DNA from: Streptomyces pilosus
GTDB lineage: Bacteria; Actinomycetota; Actinomycetes; Streptomycetales; Streptomycetaceae
Direction: 5' to 3'
Length of the DNA stretch: 64,000 nucleotides
Assembly: GCF_014649835.1 (NCBI RefSeq)
Contig: NZ_BMTU01000002.1
Span: 372,001 to 436,000 of the forward strand
Positions 62,781 to 64,000 of this stretch are shown here, one piece after another (position 1 is the stretch's first letter; each line of letters starts with the position of its first letter). Below the pieces are notes generated by a model. The model was given only the letters and a program-made list of their open reading frames with translations, ran no database searches and was not told the origin of the DNA. The position numbers and the translations under genes were made by a program.

Positions 62781-62865
62781 CCCGGCTGCCCGGATACCTG
62801 GGGCCGCCACCCGGCTGCCCAAATATCTGGCCGCCGCCCGGTTGTCCGAAGACCTGGGGCCGCCC
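62781..62865. repeat. three imperfect tandem repeats of 27-29 bases
   Basis: Units 62781-62809, 62810-62836 and 62837-62865 all follow the pattern CCCGGyTGyCC-n-CTGG(GG)CCGCC. Read on the minus strand they give a Gly-Gly-Gly-Pro/Gln-x-Phe-Gly-Gln-Pro-like repeat, as in low-complexity tails of Streptomyces proteins. Confidence 0.75.
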
Positions 62866-62900
62866 CCGGTGCCGGGGGACCGGGGGCGCCGGCCCCGGGC

Positions 62901-63314
62901 TCAGCCCTCGTGCTGGTTGATGTTGACCATCCAGGGAACGCCGAAGCGGTCGGTGCACATGCCGAACACGTCGCCCCACATCTGCTTCTCCAGCGGCACG
63001 GACACCGAGCCGCCGTCGGACAGCCGCTCCCAGTAGCGCCGCAGCGAGCTCTCGTCCTCACCGCTGATGCTCACGGCGAAGTTGTTCCCCGCGGCGTACT
63101 CCATGCCCGGCGGAGTGTCCGCGCCCATGAGGGTGAAGCCGTCGGTGGTCGTCAGCATGCCGTGCATGATCTTGTCGGAGCCCTCGGCGCCGGGCTGCCC
63201 GGCGTCACCGAAGGTGTTGAGGCGCAGCTCACCCCCGAACACCTCCTTGTAGAACTCCATCGCCTGCCGGGCGTGCCCGTCGAAACTCAGATACGGGTTG
63301 AGGAGCGAGCCCAT
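62901..63314 (-). CDS. PhnB-like VOC protein
   Basis: The 137-residue protein is of the glyoxalase/VOC fold in the PhnB-like group: YLSFDGHARQAMEFYKEVFG, MHGMLTTTDGFTLMGADTPP, GEDESSLRRYWERLSDGGSV and the C-terminal WGDVFGMCTDRFGVPWMVNI, a signature of this group. Its role in metabolism is unknown. ATG 63314 is preceded by AGGAGG. It diverges from the degenerate ABC-transporter remnant. Confidence 0.9.
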   Translation of the reverse strand: MGSLLNPYLSFDGHARQAMEFYKEVFGGELRLNTFGDAGQPGAEGSDKIMHGMLTTTDGFTLMGADTPPGMEYAAGNNFAVSISGEDESSLRRYWERLSDGGSVSVPLEKQMWGDVFGMCTDRFGVPWMVNINQHEG

Positions 63315-63411
63315 CGATGCCTCCTGGAACGTGCGAAAGGTCGGCTGCGCGCAGGCTAACGCCGGGCGCCGGCCTCCGCGCGGCGACCGGTGGAGGGCCG
63401 GTCCCGATTCA

Positions 63412-63837
63412 GTGCCCCGCCCGGGCAAGTCCACGGTGCTCGACCCCGTCATCGGCTTCATCCGGCCGACCTCCGGCCGACTGCTGCTCGACGGCACCGA
63501 CATGACTCGACGGCACCGACATGAACAGCCTCGACCTGCGCACCTACCGGCGCTTCCTGTCGGTGGTGCCCCGGGAGTCCATCCTGTTCGACGGCACGGT
63601 CAGGGAGAACGTCGCCTACGGCATGGACGACGCCGACGAGGAGACGGTGCGCGCCGCGCTGCGCGACGCCAACGCGCTGGAGTTTCGCCGACCGGCTGCC
63701 CCGGGGCCTCGCCACCCTCGTCGGGGAGCGCGGCGCCCGGCTGTCCGGCGGCCAGCGCCTCGCCATCGCCTGCGCCGGGGAACCGCTGCGCCGCGGCGGG
63801 CCCTACACGGACCTGCACAGCGGGCAGGTGGCCTGAC
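63412..63837 (+). pseudogene. decayed ABC-transporter ATPase remnant
   Basis: The stretch encodes pieces of an exporter-type ABC ATPase in three frames. Frame one has PGKSTVLDPVIGFIRPTSG and LLLDGTDM (Walker A and next strand). A 19-base duplication at 63487-63524 shifts the frame, after which SLDLRTYRRFLSVVPRESI (Q-loop region) and LFDGTVRENVAYGMDDADEE are read. An extra T at about 63683-63685 shifts again, giving ADRLPRGLATLVGERGARLS with the SGGQR signature. Walker B to H-loop are deleted and the last piece LRRGGPYTDLHSGQVA is in another frame. The 5' end and membrane domain are missing. Confidence 0.85.
63487..63524 (+). repeat. 19-bp tandem duplication
   Basis: CTCGACGGCACCGACATGA occurs twice in direct succession (63487-63505 and 63506-63524). 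The length is not a multiple of three, so it is a frameshifting lesion in the ABC pseudogene. It is consistent with replication slippage. Confidence 0.9.
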
Positions 63838-64000
63838 GCCCCCGCCGTCCGGGGCGGCGCGGGGGACACCCTCACCTCCCCACCGGCGCGACCGGCCGGG
63901 TGCGCATGTTTTCGGTCAATTGCCGCCACATGGGCACAGGGGTGAGTGCTTCCGCCAGGTGGGGGCATACGCAGCGGAAACCAGAAAGGGGCGCTTCGTG
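63838..64000 (+). other. terminal region, possible start of a further gene
   Basis: No complete gene lies here. The last bases carry AGAAAGGGG (63983-63991) followed by GTG at 63998-64000, which could be the ribosome site and start codon of a rightward gene running out of the window. Nothing of the product can be seen. Confidence 0.3.

Noticed and set aside
62781..62865. Possible CRISPR-like repeat array
   Set aside because: There are only three units, directly abutting with no spacers, they are too imperfect, and no cas gene is present.

Overview
The window is chromosomal DNA of a Streptomyces-type actinomycete. The evidence is very high G+C coding sequence with strong third-position bias, many GTG starts, several SpoIIE-type phosphatases, a Streptomyces subtilisin inhibitor, a mycothiol-dependent formaldehyde dehydrogenase, F420-type oxidoreductases, streptogrisin-like proteases and a perfect CebR cellulose operator. 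I found no rRNA, tRNA, CRISPR array, insertion sequence or prophage. The one decayed gene is an ABC-transporter remnant at the right end. The content looks like accessory or chromosome-arm genes rather than a conserved core block.

Layout. 0.2-5 kb: small stress and metabolic genes (VOC protein, DUF4235, a glutathionyl-hydroquinone-reductase-like enzyme, a cation diffusion facilitator, a deazaflavin-dependent reductase, a LysE exporter, a flavoprotein). 5.2-10 kb: a PAS/GAF/SpoIIE phosphatase-kinase, divergent from a secreted GH9 cellulase with a CebR box. 10.2-13.6 kb: an antitoxin-toxin-like pair with a degenerate Doc motif, then a sigma-like/zinc-finger/membrane/ricin-lectin fusion. 13.6-19.3 kb: lactate-oxidase-like enzyme, alpha/beta hydrolase, SSI-type inhibitor with glutamine at P1, and an iron-flavoured three-gene set (CDGSH protein, methyltransferase, haem-oxygenase-like diiron enzyme). 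19.4-28.6 kb: a Ppx/GppA phosphatase, then the most distinctive locus: a 71-residue double-glycine precursor peptide without cysteine, a 21-bp perfect hairpin, a HlyD-type adaptor, a C39-peptidase ABC exporter and a second NHLP-type ABC exporter, with a secreted S1 protease diverging from it.

28.7-33.5 kb: two divergent SpoIIE-type phosphatases. 34-43.5 kb: phosphoesterase, secreted beta-propeller protein, SnoaL-like protein, ABC exporter, mscR with a metallo-beta-lactamase partner, two short-chain dehydrogenases and an L,D-transpeptidase. 43.7-50.6 kb: a membrane-anchored S1 protease, PatB-type lyase, methyltransferase, F420/PPOX protein, a zinc-ribbon/OB-fold protein with a TetR regulator and shared-looking operators, an ATP-grasp protein and a peptidoglycan-binding protein. 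50.7-60 kb: an ANTAR/PAS/SpoIIE phosphatase, an RpiR regulator, a free-standing FhaA N-terminal domain, a P-loop kinase, a beta-phosphoglucomutase-like hydrolase, a GT-C membrane glycosyltransferase and DUF5709. 60.2-64 kb: a secreted GH64 beta-1,3-glucanase with a CebR-like palindrome, a Gfo/Idh oxidoreductase, a VOC protein, imperfect repeats and the ABC pseudogene.

Themes: extracellular polysaccharide and protein degradation (GH9, GH64, two S1 proteases, SSI), four PP2C-type regulators of the sigma/anti-sigma kind, and the peptide-export locus at 20.5-26.7 kb, which is the best candidate for an undescribed system. All functional calls are from reading translations and motifs; no database search was run.
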